From assembly GCF_036711975.1 (NCBI RefSeq), contig NC_091968.1, positions 9,486,001-9,550,000 of the forward strand: 64,000 nucleotides of DNA. Direction: 5' to 3'. Positions 42,885 through 55,159 of the stretch are shown in pieces. The notes below the pieces were generated by a model. The model was given only the letters and a program-made list of their open reading frames with translations, did not search any database and had not been told where the DNA came from. Made by a program: the position numbers and the translations under genes. Positions within the stretch are counted from its first letter, which is position 1, and each line of letters opens with the position of its first letter. This DNA comes from Onthophagus taurus (taxonomy: Eukaryota; Arthropoda; Insecta; Coleoptera; Scarabaeidae).

Positions 42885-44010
42885 CAGATCACGCTGCGCC
42901 ACGGATTTTGACACACACACACAATGTTGCGGTCGTTTCCTGCTGCGCGACCAAAGCCCAACTTCGAGCACGTCCCTTTACTGTTATTGGGCACTTAGCG
43001 ACGTGGTTTTCCTTAATAACGTCCGTATCCGTATCCTTCCATCTTTGGTGTATTCTTCCGAGAAATTCTCGTCACTCCGCAAGAATTTCCAATTACCAGG
43101 CATATAAGAAGAAGAAGACAAAGCGAACATAATTCCTTACTTAGTTAAAAATCCATTACGCCAGCTCCACCCCTTTTTCTTTACTACTGCTCCTCTTGGT
43201 GGAGTTGGTTTCTGCCTAGGGCCATTCCTCTTTTCTTGGAGACGATGGGAGCGACAGCCATGGAAATAACGCGTCCCCACGGAGGAAACTTTTTAATTTC
43301 TCTCACAATAGCTTCGGGCGTCTTATTTACATCGGAGGACGCCACCGACCTTATATTTACGACGTCGTAAACCATTCTTTAATGTCGAATTTTTTAAAAT
43401 ATCCCTTTTATATTAATATTTACAGATTAGAAATTTTCTATAAAGAAAATTTTTCATACGGGTTTATTGGGTCCTTAGGGATAAATGGTAATTTTAAAAT
43501 TGGCTTCTTAGGAATATGTAAAACCGCGACTTTCGACGTTGAAACTCGCGCGACTGAATATTCATCGTCCCAAGAGTTCATTTGCAATGCAGATGGCGAC
43601 ACCGCCGCCGCTGCTTGGATTCCTACAGACAAACCTCTAATTATTGGTTATCAAAACGCAATTTTGGGGAGAGTAAACTTTTCCGATTCCCCCTTTTCTC
43701 CCTAGGGATGTTGCTCCCCTTACCGGTGGAGTTTCGTTGGGTGGAGGTTGCGGTACGTGGGTGGCTCGGTGTGGTGCGAGAGAGATACGTCGAAAACGAA
43801 TATTAAACCTCGCTTGGCTGCAAGTTGTCAAAATATTTGCCTGGTCGACAGAAATAATTGAATAATTCAATTGCGAACCCGAACTAATTGTTGTTTCCCA
43901 CGCGAGCCATTTCGACTGTGGCCCCCCGGATTAATATCGCCGGATTCGGGGCGGTCAGTTAAACCGACACCGGGTGACGCCGACCGACGACACCAGATGT
44001 CGCGCCCGTA
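42885..44010. other. Candidate host noncoding block 2
   Basis: GC-richer, CpG-containing and non-repetitive by eye, with a short CA run at 42912-42922. Open frames on both strands are short and unrecognised. It joins S1 on the left and S3 on the right, so blocks 1, 2 and 3 would be contiguous without the two islands. Confidence 0.4.
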
Positions 44011-44235
44011 GTCGTTCTATCCCCAAATAGTTTCAACTCTACCATATTCTGAAACACATTGATCTAAATTAAAATATAAATAATAAAAATTATTTAAACT
44101 CCCCGAGTATACAGCGAAGTTGTTTTAATTTTCATTTATTCATTAGTACATTTCGTACCTAATAAAATTCTCATCTGCTTCAAGAATAGTTTTACCAGAG
44201 ATGCAAAGGTATAGCCGTTATTATTTAATGCATCC
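44011..44235 (+). repeat. Direct duplication S3, left copy
   Basis: A segment of about 225 bp starting GTCGTTCTATC. It recurs at 48197-48422 at about 94-95% identity by eye. It is followed at once by a CTAG-word arm. Confidence 0.88.
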
Positions 44236-44470
44236 CCTAGTTACTTTCTAGTTCTAGGTGTAGTGTTAGTTCTAGTTTTAATTGTTATTCAGCGCTATGT
44301 TGTTGTATATAATAAAACTATATTCTGCATTTCTCTCAAGACGCACGACTAAACCCGAAACTTCCTAGTTCTAGGTCTAGTGTTAGTTCTAGTGACCGTG
44401 CTAGGTAGCGCTAATTAACACTAGATATCACTTTGTTGGACATTTTTATCGAACTACATTACATAGACTA
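44236..44470. repeat. CTAG-word repeat at left end of the 44.2-48.2 kb island
   Basis: Begins CTTTCTAGTTCTAGGTGTAG. The right end of the island (48150-48196), read on the other strand, gives CTTTCTAGTTCCAGGTCTAG, so the island has CTAG-word inverted ends. Confidence 0.8.
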
Positions 44471-44599
44471 CATATCGGGTAGGCGGACCAACCAACCTTG
44501 CACCGCGACCCTAAGAATCTATTGTACCCCAATAGATATCGTTATCAATATTATTATAACACCAATAACAATTATAAATTTCACCATGCAGTCCAATGC

Positions 44600-45165
44600 T
44601 CTTAACGAACATTAATACCTTGCTCGGTGAAAGGTCATTCAGATCCTTTGGGGATAAACTGCGACCCAAAAATCGAGAATCTGATACGGTTAACAGCAGG
44701 GCAGTGGCATAATACATGCTCAACCGTCTCTGCTTCCTCCGCACATAGTCGGCATTCAACATCGTCGGCTAAACCCAACAAGTTGAGTTGTGCTTTTAAT
44801 CGGCAGTGTAAAGACACCCATTAGAACTGTTATGCTGCTACAAGTCCTTGGCTGTTTGAAAAAATTCGTACTGTTATGTTTCTCAAGAAGGATTTTAGCA
44901 CCCATGTCAATAGCAAATACTTCCGCTACGTACCCAGGCTGTCTGGCTTGCCCAGACTTGCTTCATTCGAGGTGTCTGGCAGTATACTCCTGCTCCGACC
45001 CCTTCCGGCGTTTTTGATTCATCTGTGAACATGCAAATATCTGCCTGAACCAAAGAATTTTCATTTTCGATCCAGGACTGACGCTCAGGCAGTGCAATCT
45101 GGTATTGAACATTAATAATAAATGAAAATAGAGGCAACGATAAAAGCAATTTAAATAGTAATCTT
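44600..45165 (-). pseudogene. R1/I-like LINE RNase H and C-terminal zinc finger
   Basis: On the minus strand the RNase H start reads ICMFTDESKTPEGVGAGVY (near 45040), followed by AEVFAIDMGAKILL. After a deletion the C-terminal finger CRLCAEEAETVEHVLCHC (near 44745) and IRFSIFGSQFIP follow. The fragment at 31960-32356 is from the same family. Stops and deletion make it inactive. Confidence 0.75.
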
Positions 45166-45169
45166 GATC

Positions 45170-46840
45170 CGAATGTGCTGAATAGGTTTTTCGTTGATAC
45201 TCCCAATGATATCGTTGAGAGGCTGCCAAGTGGTGTGCTTGATCCCATTCTCATATGTGAATGTGTGGATCAAATTGTAGCGCAATTTTATTTTTCAGAT
45301 ATTGGTCCTATTAAAGTACGTGAACTGCTCTGTTCATTGAAGAGTAGTCCTACACGTGATGTTTTTTCCATTCCAACTTATTTTATAAAGAGCAATGTAA
45401 GCATGTAAGTACGTGCTGCCGTTGACAAAAGTTCTAAATGTAGTCTTTGCTGATTCTCGGTTCTCTGATATATTGAAAATAGCTAACGTAGTGCCCGTGC
45501 ATAAAAAAGGAGATACTACGGATTGCTCCAATTATAGGCTAATAAGTGCTTTTTCCAAGGTGTTTGAGCGTGCAATGTATGATAAAATGGTTTCTTATAT
45601 AGAGGGAAATAACTTGCTTTGTCCAAATCAATACGGATTTCAAAAGAGTAAGTGCACGTCGGATGGTGTTGTCAAGTTCGTTGACATGTCCTTGGATTCT
45701 TTTGAAAGGGGTCATCATTGCATTGCAGTGTCTTTGGATCTGACACGAGCATTTGACTGCGTGTCACATCAGATTCTCTTGAAGTTTCCTCAAGAGTGTA
45801 TAACTTTGCTAGTGACGCTGTTGCTCTTATCGAGTCCTACCTGAAGAATAGAACACAGCAAGTAACGTTGCATGGTGCGGTATCGAGTGAAATCAGTTTG
45901 AGGCGAGGAGTACCACAGGGCTCCATACTTGGCCCGCTGCTATTCCTGCTGTACATTAATGACCTTTCTCAGTATTTGGGTGATGATGTGGAATGTTTGC
46001 TTTACGCGGATGACGCTACTATATTGGTTACGGGGCGTGATTTTGATCGGGTTGTAGAGAGATCTGATCTTGTTCTGACTAGGACAAGAAAGTGGTGCAT
46101 TGCCAATGAGCTATGTTTGAACGAAGATAAAACTACTAGAATGGCAATTTCATTGAGGCGGTTTGTTTTTGAGAATCCCCCTGTTGCGAGGTTCTTGGGT
46201 GTATCTATTGCCCCTCCCACGTTGAAGTTTGACGATCATGTGTGTGCTATTGGGGCTATTAAGTTTTGTAGTGGTGTTTACCATTTGCGTAGGATGTCTA
46301 AGATTGTGAATGGAGGAGTCCTTAAAGCTGCATACTATGCCTTTATTCACTCCCATATTAATTATGCTATATTGGTTTGGGGGAACAGCCCTGCAAGTCA
46401 ATATGCTTTTAGACTTCAGCGTAGGGCGGTGCGTGTGCTGGGTAATTTTAGTTATGCTGAAGATTGTAGATCTTTGTTCATTAAGTTTCAGATTCTGACC
46501 TTGCCTTCACTTTACGTTCTCCAGCCAATTATATATGCACTTAAACGTATTGGTCAGATGCTTGTGGGGATTTTCATGACTATAATACTCGTAACAGAGA
46601 TAATATATATGTTCAGTATCGCAGATTGACAAGAGGGCAGCGAGGATCGAATTACATGAGTCAGGTTTTATATAACAGGCTGCCCGCTGGCTAGTTTAAC
46701 GTCTAAGCTCAGGTCGTTTCTAATTGTAAAGGCGTTCTACTCTGTTGATGAGTTTTTACAGAGTGATGTTGTAATATAGAGAAACGGTGCGTGTTCGTAT
46801 AAATGTGTAATAAGCGTTAGTAATAGTAGTGGTAATGGGT
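45170..46840 (+). pseudogene. Jockey-like LINE reverse transcriptase, long but frameshifted
   Basis: In order: LLCSLKSSPTRDVFSIP, IANVVPVHKKGDTTDCSNYR, NQYGFQKSKCTSD, and VSLDLTRAFDCVSHQIL (first catalytic Asp). A frameshift near 45790-45830 follows, then LRRGVPQGSILGPLLFLLYI and LLYADDATILVTG (active site), VARFLGVSIAP, and a C-terminal AAYYAFIHSHINYAILVWG. The 277-codon second frame is intact. A 3' region with a C-terminal RLTRGQRGSNYMSQ block in another frame ends near 46830. Confidence 0.82.
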
Positions 46841-46859
46841 TTATAACCCATCAGTTATC

Positions 46860-47125
46860 AGTAAACTTTCACGAATTCAACGGATAGCTGGATTGGCAAT
46901 CTCCGGTGCGATAAGCACAACGCCAACTCTAGCAATGGAGGTTCTGCTTGGCGTATCTTCTCTGCATTTGCATATAGAGAAAATGACTAGAACAACCATT
47001 TACAGATTTAAGCAATATGCTCAAAACTGTTCTGACATGTCCTACCAATAGGCTGCGGAAAACATTATAAGCACTGATGATGTGCTATCAATGCCGTCAG
47101 ATTTGGCGGGATCACTATCAGTGAT
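46860..47125 (+). pseudogene. R1/I-like LINE RT C-terminal scrap
   Basis: IQRIAGLAISGAISTTPTLA and VLLGVSSLHLHIEK match the region between RT and RNase H in R1/I-like LINEs; compare IQRLACLNIT and LGLTPLHLY of the copy at 10150-10245. It ends in an (AAT)n run at 47127-47150. Confidence 0.7.
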
Positions 47126-47209
47126 TAATAATAATAATAATAATCGTTAAAAGGTTGTGCTTTTACACTCGTCAAAAATACATAGAAGTATTTAGTATGT
47201 GATCATAGG

Positions 47210-48149
47210 TCTAACCACAGTCACATACTGCCAGTACAGTCTTTCAGGGGTAAGACCCCAATTTTTTCCACAAAGGCTGCGACAAGTCCACAAGGATAGT
47301 GTAGCTTTGTGCAAAATTCCCTGCAAATGTCCATTCCGTGACAAGGTTTTGTCCTAGATATTTGACTTTCTTTGAGAAAGGAATTTCTTCACCTTGGATA
47401 GTTGGGCAGATTAGTCCAATTTTCGTTTCCTGGTGAAGGGCACAACAATTGTCTTTTGCGGGTTTATCGAGAGGTTCTCTCCTTTACACCAATCGCAAAT
47501 GGTATCTAGAGTCACCTGGAGGACTTTAGATATCGTCGACAAACAGGTTCCTTTGACCATAACGACAATGTCTTCAGGATAAGCTTGTATTTCTACACCA
47601 ACGACTTCGACTATCGCAATCAGATCGTCAACCAAGAGGGACCAAAGCGGGGGAGATAACACCCCTCCCTGCGGGTAGCCAGGTTGCTTCCACTCCCCTG
47701 TCAAGAGCAGCTCTTTCAAAAGATTGTGGTATTGTGTTGTTGAACTCCTTCTATATCCAGAAACGCACAAACGAAGATTTTTTTATCCCGCAGCGTCCTG
47801 GATACTCTACCAACTAAGTTGTGTAGAGTCAATTCTGCTGATTTTTCCGCTTGATAAACATACTGGTGGCGATTCAGTGGACCAGATAGCAATGGCACCG
47901 TACGGATATACCGTTCCAGAACTTTTTCAAGGGTTTTCAACAGAAGTGACGTTAGGCTGATGGGTCGAAAGGCATTAGGAGTGGGCGCCGAACAGCCCGC
48001 TTTGGGTATATAAAATATCCTTACCTTAGTCCATTCTGCCGGCACATATTTCCAGGCGACACTCGTTCTAAAAATGTTTACCAAAATTGGCAGCAACAGT
48101 GACCTTCCTTGCTGTAACAAAGCAGGAAAGATATTGTCTTCTCCAGGCA
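47210..48149 (-). pseudogene. R1/I-like LINE reverse transcriptase with internal deletion
   Basis: The minus-strand frame starts near 48150 with WTKVRIFYIPKAG, then FRPISLTSLLLKTLE, QYVYQAEKSAE and CAFLDIEG (first catalytic block altered and cut). Another frame continues GYPQGGVLSPPLWSLLVDDL and IQAYPEDIVVMVKG, where the usual YADD is replaced by YPED. NPQKTIVVPFTRKRK follows, and a thumb scrap at 47240-47400. Active-site change and deletions show it is dead. Confidence 0.8.
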
Positions 48150-48196
48150 ATTATCGAACTAATACTAGACCTGGAACTAGAAAGTTTCGAGTTTAG
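48150..48196. repeat. CTAG-word arm at right end of the island
   Basis: A short CTAG arm (ATCGAACTAATACTAGACC and following) directly before the right copy of S3. It pairs with the arm at 44236. Confidence 0.75.
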
Positions 48197-48422
48197 GTCG
48201 TTCTATCTCCAAATAGTTGCAATTCTACCATATTCTGAAACACGTTGATCTAAATTAAAATATAAATGGTAAAGAATTATTTAAACGCCCCGAGTATACA
48301 GCGGAGTTGTTTTAATTTTCATTTATTCATTAGTACATTTCGTACCTAATAAAATTCTCATCTGCCTCAAGAATAGTTTTACCAGAGATGCAAGGGTATA
48401 GCCGTTATTATTTAATGCATCC
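48197..48422 (+). repeat. Direct duplication S3, right copy
   Basis: Partner of 44011-44235. After it the sequence changes to a GC-richer block. Confidence 0.88.
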
Positions 48423-50491
48423 ACTACGTGCTACGACCTCTCAACGGGTGGTGCACTTTATTTCCACCTATTTCCGACGTAATACAAAGCTCCTTAAGAC
48501 GACTGCGGTGCTTTCCAACCCGCTGCGAAGGTTTAATGCTCTTACGTTCACAATTTCACCAGAAATTATTATGAAAAATGTGTCGCTTTGAACTGGAAGT
48601 TCGAAAAAAACTTCAATATTATTATTTAATTCAACTGTTGTGTTATGTCGAGTAGGAAAAGTAGTAGTTTTTTCGATCGGGGGTTGAAACACCCTCCCTC
48701 GTTTTATTAGCTCCTTATCTTCTCGGAACGACGACGCGACGCTTTCTTCCCTCGGGGCGAAAATGAAACTTTATAACATTTTTCACAATGCTGCCTCCCC
48801 CGAGGACGCAATCCCGCTGTAGTGCATTGTGCTGTTCGGGCATCAGATTATGTCGTTTTATTATCGACCACCTCAACTTGTATAATAAAACCTACAATGT
48901 GAGTATATTAATATCAATACGCCGTTATAATGGTTAAATAACAAAATTGAGTTTAACCGATTGGTTTTGGATTCGCCACTCCCATATCTTGAAGGCTCTA
49001 TTCGATCGTATTTTTGAAAAGATACGAAAATATGCAACCGGTAACTTAGGAAGCGCGTGGGTGGAGGAGATGAGGAGAGTTCGGCGTCGAGTTACGATGT
49101 ACGTGCCACGCGGGCGGCACATCAAAGCCGGCAGAAACATAAGGGGAATAATAAATGCGGCGGAGGCGTTCGCGAAGATACGTGTGTAGAGGAAGGGCGC
49201 AATGCGACGGGAATATGAAATTGGATGGGGCACAAAGAGAGGCAGTTATTGCGTTAGCAATCTTCGTCTGTCGCCGTCTGATTGAAACCTCTTACCGTTC
49301 CATAGACATCTTAAACTACGTCTATATTGTTCAATTCTGTTTTTGTTATAAAACAGTTTTTTTAATTTGTGGTCATCTACTGAGTGCAGAAGCGCCAATG
49401 ATTTGGAACCGTCCAATACTAAAAAAGATTCTCATCAAAAGTAAGTATGATTACCAATTGGTACTATGATGATTAATCAAAACCCGCACATTAAAGCGAT
49501 TGCATGAATTTCCAAAAAAAGGAAAAATTATGGTCACATGAAATTACCAATTTCGTTTTGATTGAATCGGTCATTTCTAAAACCGTTAAAACTGATCAGA
49601 AAAGGAAATCAAGCCCGATTTGATTTTACATAAAAATGATCACCGTGATACCATTAATAAATTTATGATAAAAGTGATCATTTTTAATGGTGAAGAAAAT
49701 TATATATGCGTCGAACCGCATTGTTTGTATTCAATAACAAACGTCGAAAGAGGTGCCCACTATGGGTAGTCCTGGAAAACTCATCAAAAGCGCGCGGCTG
49801 TTTGCGGATTGAAAAACTACGCGTCGCTTTGAGCCAGAAAACGATTTTGCGTGTGCCGGATATCGCGATCCTGCAAACAGAGAACTATCGCTTTAATTAA
49901 AACAAGGGAAAACACGCCGTTCGGCGTTCAGTCCTGTTTGCTTTAAATTTATTCCGTCAATAGCGACTCTAGTAGAGCGCCCCCATCGTGGTCCTGTCCG
50001 CGCGCCGCCTCTGTTTAGAAATTGCCGATTCAATTTAAATTCATTCCTCATTTCACGCTTTCCGGAAACCACCCGCCGCCAACCGCTCTCAAAGATATCA
50101 ACTTCACGTTTTCCCTCTCTCTCACACTTGCGATTCTAAACTCATTCGAATTAAACTTCTCGACTTGCTTTACACACCGATTTAGTTATCGATTTACATT
50201 GATCGTAGTTTCCCTATGCACACAATGTAATGTAAAGGCGACGAAGTGTTTGGGTAGAAAGGGATTTTGAGAGTAGAGGGTGGGGTGGCATGAGGTGCAA
50301 AATCGCCCGCCAAAAGTTATTTCCCCGCGTTACCGGATATGACCCGTTCCGCTATGGCAAGCGTTAAAGGAAACTGTTATGATCATCTCTCGGGAGAGAG
50401 AAACGAGAACGTCTCCTTGGTAAGATGCGGCGTCGTGAGGATGACTCGAACGGCAGAAACGTCGGGTTTTATGGGATGGAATTATAGTCTC
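48423..50491. other. Candidate host noncoding block 3
   Basis: Largely non-repetitive with GC/CpG-rich patches (48700-48840, 49060-49200, 49920-50110, 50280-50480) and no transposon motifs. Short open frames show no recognisable family. Possible intron or intergenic host DNA. Confidence 0.4.
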
Positions 50492-50545
50492 GATTAGTGT
50501 GAACACTTACAAAAAAAAATCATTTAATGTCTAAAAAAAACGGAT
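50492..50545 (+). repeat. Direct duplication A, left copy
   Basis: GATTAGTGTGAACACTTA followed by an A-run and ATCATTTAATGTCTAAAAAA. It recurs at 56111-56162 in direct orientation. The two copies lie at the junctions between the GC-richer blocks and the 50.5-56.1 kb island. Confidence 0.65.
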
Positions 50546-50619
50546 TTTCGATTACAAAAAGATCTTTCTTTCATTATAAATTAAGATTAAACTATCATCT
50601 CTTTTAGTTTTGTACTTAA

Positions 50620-51800
50620 CGATGAAAAAAGATACTGCTGACATAAGAGTCGATACTGTTAATAGAATACTTGATTCCACTGAAAAAAGTCTAAAAACTG
50701 CTGGCAGAAGACTACATAGTACTGGCACAAGACTAGATACTGCTTGCATAAGAATAAGTACTCCTCATAGATCACCAAATGCTGAACTAAGTCTTCAGAC
50801 GTACGGCTAAACCCGAATATTTCTAGTTCTAGGTTTAGAGCTAGTTCTAGTGCTAGTGTCAGTTTTAGTTGTTAATCAGTGCTACATTGGTCTATATTTT
50901 TATTGAATTAAAAGATGAACTAAGACTAAACCTAAATCTAGAATCATTGGGGTTTAGCCGTCTTAAGAGATGTACGGTTAAACCCGAATGTGTCTAGTTC
51001 TAGGTCTAGTATTAGTTCTAGTGACAATGCTAGGTAGCGCTACTCAGCACTAGATAATATTATGTTGGACATTTTTATCGAACTAAAACTAGAACTAACA
51101 CTAGATTTAGAACTAGAAACATTTGGGGGTTGTAGGTCTACTGTTAATTCTAGTTTTAACTAGTATTCAGTGCTAGATTGTTGTATATTTTTATTGAACT
51201 AAAAGTTGAACTAACGCTAGCCCTAGAACCAGAATCTAGTTCTAGGTCTAGTATTGCTTCTAGTGACAGTGGTAGGTAGCGCTAGTTATCACTAGATAAT
51301 GTTGGATAATTTTATCGAACTAATACTTGAACTAACACTAGACCTAGAACTAGAATCATTTGGGTTTAGCCGCACGTCTCTAAAGACGGCTAAATCCGAA
51401 TGATTCTCCTTCTAGCTCTAGAGTTGGTTCTAGTGATCAAATTTAATACTCTATCACTAGAACCAACATTAACCTACACAATCTATCAACAACACGACCT
51501 AGAATCATTCGGGTTTAGCCGTCTTGAAAGACGTGCGGCTAAACCCAAATGATTCTACTTCTAGGTATAGTGTTATTTTTACATAGTAAGAGTGCGCCTG
51601 AAGACTTAGTTCAGCATTTGGTGATCTATGAGGAGTACTCATTCTTATTCAAGCAGTATTTAGTCTTCCGCCAGTACTGTGTAGACTTCTGCTAGCACTA
51701 TTTAGACTTTTTCCAATTGAATCAAGTCTTTTATTGATAGCATCGACTTTTGTGTCAGTAGTATCTAGCAGTGTTCAGGTTTTTCATTGTTATCTATTCT
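50620..51800. repeat. Foldback block: minisatellite arms around CTAG-word arrays
   Basis: The arm 50626-50795 is the reverse complement of about 51592-51780, roughly 80% by eye, and both are built of diverged TAGTCTTCTGCCAGTACTAT-type units. Between them (50800-51590) lie several CTAG-word units with hairpin cores GGTTTAGCCG...CGGCTAAACC near 50950, 51365 and 51510. Nothing is encoded. Confidence 0.8.
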
Positions 51801-52049
51801 TCTGCCTTCTTGAATGAGAGTCTGGTCCTATATTGACAGTAGTATTAATGTCAGTAGTATTTAACACTCGACCACGCGCAATATCTGTGAGATACAAGAC
51901 TCGTACTTATATTCGGTAATCTTGTCAATTCGGTAATATTGTTGATGAAAAACAATACGCCTATTTGCAGAACTTGACTCAACCCCTTTTGATGACCTCT
52001 ATGTGTACTCTGTTTTCATTTCTATTTACTGTATCTTTGTTATTTTGAG

Positions 52050-52098
52050 ATGCATCAATAAATATTCTTATTATTATTATTATTATTAATTACCGTGT
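52050..52098. repeat. (ATT)n microsatellite
   Basis: About eight consecutive TTA/ATT units near 52068-52090, after AATAAATATTC. The surrounding 51800-52390 has no recognised gene. Confidence 0.7.
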
Positions 52099-52389
52099 TG
52101 TTATCGTGTGTTTCGTACCGGAAAGAAGAGTTACCTTCCTAAAACACTGTGCTGAATGTGGTCTATGAGTGTGCATCTATTTCATCAACTAGTTTACCCT
52201 TCAGCGGTAGTTTGTATCCACTAAATACATTGCGCGGTTCCGAGTAAATAATTCAATTTTTGAATTCAACATCTCATGTTTTTTGATTGTTATACTAAAT
52301 AGTTAAATTGTGATATTTTTGAGATAATACGAATAAATGTGTTAAATTTGAGGTTAGCAAACAAAAAATTGTTTTAGGATCATGTCACT

Positions 52390-53600
52390 TCAATAGCAAT
52401 CATTCAACTTGAACAATGGAGAGGAAATTCAAACCTACCAAGTTTGTTTTTCTACCTGTTTGATTCCGACGACGAAAATGATGAAGTTGGCAATGAAAGT
52501 GAAGCAATTGCGCGAGACAAAGATGGTGTTGCTAAAGGCGTTTCTGAAACCAGCGATAGTGGTTCGAAGTCAGAACAAAGTATGGATAGTGACTAAGAGT
52601 TAAACGATTTTTTTTACCAAAAACAAAAAAAAGAAAAGACCGTATAAAACAAGAATCATAACATCATCAATGACAATCTTGGTCGAGTTAGTGCTTCAGC
52701 AATGACAGCAAAAACTCCGATGGAACCGTGACAATGCTTTGTATGCGATAATATGATTGATATACTTGTGCGATACACAAATCAATTTATTGATCAAGAA
52801 AGGGCCAAATTTTCACTTGAAAGAGATGCACGTTCAATTTCTGCATCTGAAATAAAAGCACTCATTTGGCTCCATTGGTTTACGGTTTGACGATCGCGAC
52901 ACCAAATTAGCCAGAAAAAAGTTGGACAAATTGGCTCCATCTTCACCGAAAATTACAAAATGCATTATTCCGTTGGTCTAAATGTGACAATTCATGAAAA
53001 GTTAAAAGGTAACCGAAAAATTCTCATTTTGCAGTTAGTAACAAACCTGTTGATGTTTACCTGTTCCAATATACGGCGTGAAGAGCTTACAACTTACAGA
53101 CTCAGCTATGTAGGAACTGTAAAAAAGAATAATCCACAAATTTCACAAAATTTTCTAGAAACGAAGCATATGGTTGCTTCAAGCATTTTTGGTTTTAGGA
53201 AAAAGTGCACTCTTGTTTCCTATATACCAAAGGCTAAAAGATATGTAATTCTTGTGTCTAGCATGCATTATGATCAAATAATAATTGATTCATCAAAAGG
53301 AGATAAAACGAAACCAGAAATCATAACCTATTACAACCATACGAAAGGAGGTGTTGATACAAACGATGAATTGTGCGAAACACATGACAAACGATGAGGT
53401 TTTCTCAAAAAGTTGGGTGAGGAACAAATAAACAAACATCTGAAAAACAGGAAGACCTGCAGCACTTCAACAAAAAATTAACCAAACTGCAGAACGGCTC
53501 AGCAGAAATGTACCAAACAGAAACAGAAATGCAGTACCTTCTGTAGAAGTTGATAACCAGAAAAGGAAAATAGTTACTAAACCGTTTGAAAAACAAAAAA
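52390..53600 (+). pseudogene. piggyBac-type transposase, deleted and frameshifted
   Basis: An acidic N-terminus (LFDSDDENDEVGNESEA) appears near 52460 in a second frame after the first ATG. Near 52870-52940 is GLRFDDRDTKLARKKLDKLAPS, the conserved piggyBac block. Then 52960-53397 gives SVGLNVTIHEKL, ELTTYRLSYVGTVKKN, SSIFGFRKKCTLVSYIPK and TYYNHTKGGVDTNDEL, the C-terminal part of the catalytic domain. The stretch between FDD and the VTIDE-like block is cut short, and there are stops, so no active DDD enzyme is encoded. Terminal TTAA repeats were not identified. Confidence 0.8.
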
Positions 53601-55159
53601 ATATTTTATACAAAAGTTGTTTGACTCATGACTTTCTATTACGTAAAATTATTTTCACTTATACAGAATGTTCCATTTAAGCGTAACGGAGAGTACATAA
53701 ATTTATTTAAATGGAACATCCTGTATATTTCATCACATTATGAATACAACTAAATTTGTTTATACAACCGTATATGTTACTGTTTCACAGCGGTCATAGT
53801 TCCGGAGATATTCAATTGTTCTTCCAAAATGTGCCCATTACAGGATCTTTTTAAAAACGATGTAAAAACGAAATTTTTTCCGATTTTGCCTTGAAACTAC
53901 GTCAGACAATATTCAAAGCCAGTAGGTAGATGATAGTATTCAAAGATACAATATACAGGGTGTTTAAAAAGCTCACTTTTGGTGTTTTTCAAATGGCTTT
54001 TTTTTAAGTTTTTTAAATGGAACATCCTGTATGTTGTGTGCTATTTGAATTGCTCATCAAGTTCCCTTTAATTAATGATAAGTGAGTACGTCATATGTCT
54101 AGCTTTAATGGTTTTCCTGATATTTAGAATTTAAAGAAAAATGTGTAATAAAATGTCATTATTGTACTTAAAAAACTGACAGAATGTAAATATATTCTGT
54201 CCTTTTTTGTCACTTTTTTTTGTTTTTTCTTTTTCGTTTGTCTGTCATTTGTAAATCAGTAATATTATATTAAAATACAATTAAAAAAAAACTTTAATAA
54301 ATAAATAATCAAAACGTGATAAAAATACAAGAAATATAATTAAATGGCAGAACAATAAATCCCTTTTTTAATTATTAAATTATTTGAATGAAACGCAGCA
54401 ACAATCTATAAACAGTTACTAAACGTTGCTCAACAAGTAGATATTAATTTAATTAATACTTAGAAGTTATTCAAAATGCCGCCCATTTTCTCTTCTACAA
54501 GCATTAATGCGCGGTATAAAAGATCTTGAGGTATCTCTTAACATGTGCATCTTATTTTCTCTAAAGTCGTAAATTATAAGGCAGAACAATTGTATATTTT
54601 GTTACTTACATCTTTTTAAATCTCATAAAGTACCAAGTCGCATTAAAATCTGATATATCGGAGCAAAATTATTTTACATTATAAAATATTAATCAAATAA
54701 TAAAAGGAAGAACAAAGAAACTAATAAAAATAGATAGAATATAATATTAAGTACAATAACGCATATTTTATTACACATTATTCTTTAAATTTTAAATATC
54801 AGGAAAACTACTAAAGTTAGATATATGACATACTTATCATTAATTAAAGGTAACTTGATGGGCAATTCAACCAGCACACAATATGTTCCATTTAAAAAAC
54901 TTATGAAAAAGCTATTTGAAAAACATCAAAAGTAACTAAGCTTTGTGAACACGCTGTATAGCGTATCTAATATCTTTGGTTACTATCATTTATCTACTGG
55001 CTTTGAATATTATTTGACATAGTTTAAGGCAAAATTGGAAAAAATGTCGTTTTTACATCGTTTTTAAAAAGATCCTGCAATGGATACATTTTGGAAAAAC
55101 TATTGAATCGCTATGAGTTAGTAACATATACGGTTGTATAATAGTTATTTATATTACAA

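Noticed and set aside
43184-43375. Minus-strand open frame of 63 codons in a GC-rich block, as a possible host exon
   Set aside because: No recognisable domain, no convincing splice signals with neighbours, and the opposite strand has open frames of similar length.
48947-49189. Arginine-rich open frame as a possible histone-like or ribosomal protein
   Set aside because: The arginine richness reflects local CG-rich sequence; overlapping frames on both strands are equally open and no motif is present.
50800-51590. CRISPR-like array
   Set aside because: Repeats are palindromic, diverged and lack regular unique spacers; the context is a eukaryotic transposon-rich region.
53960-54030. Separate transposon end at the ACAGGGTGTTTAAAAAG word
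   Set aside because: It has a counterpart in the right arm near 54930-54960 and so belongs to the same foldback element.
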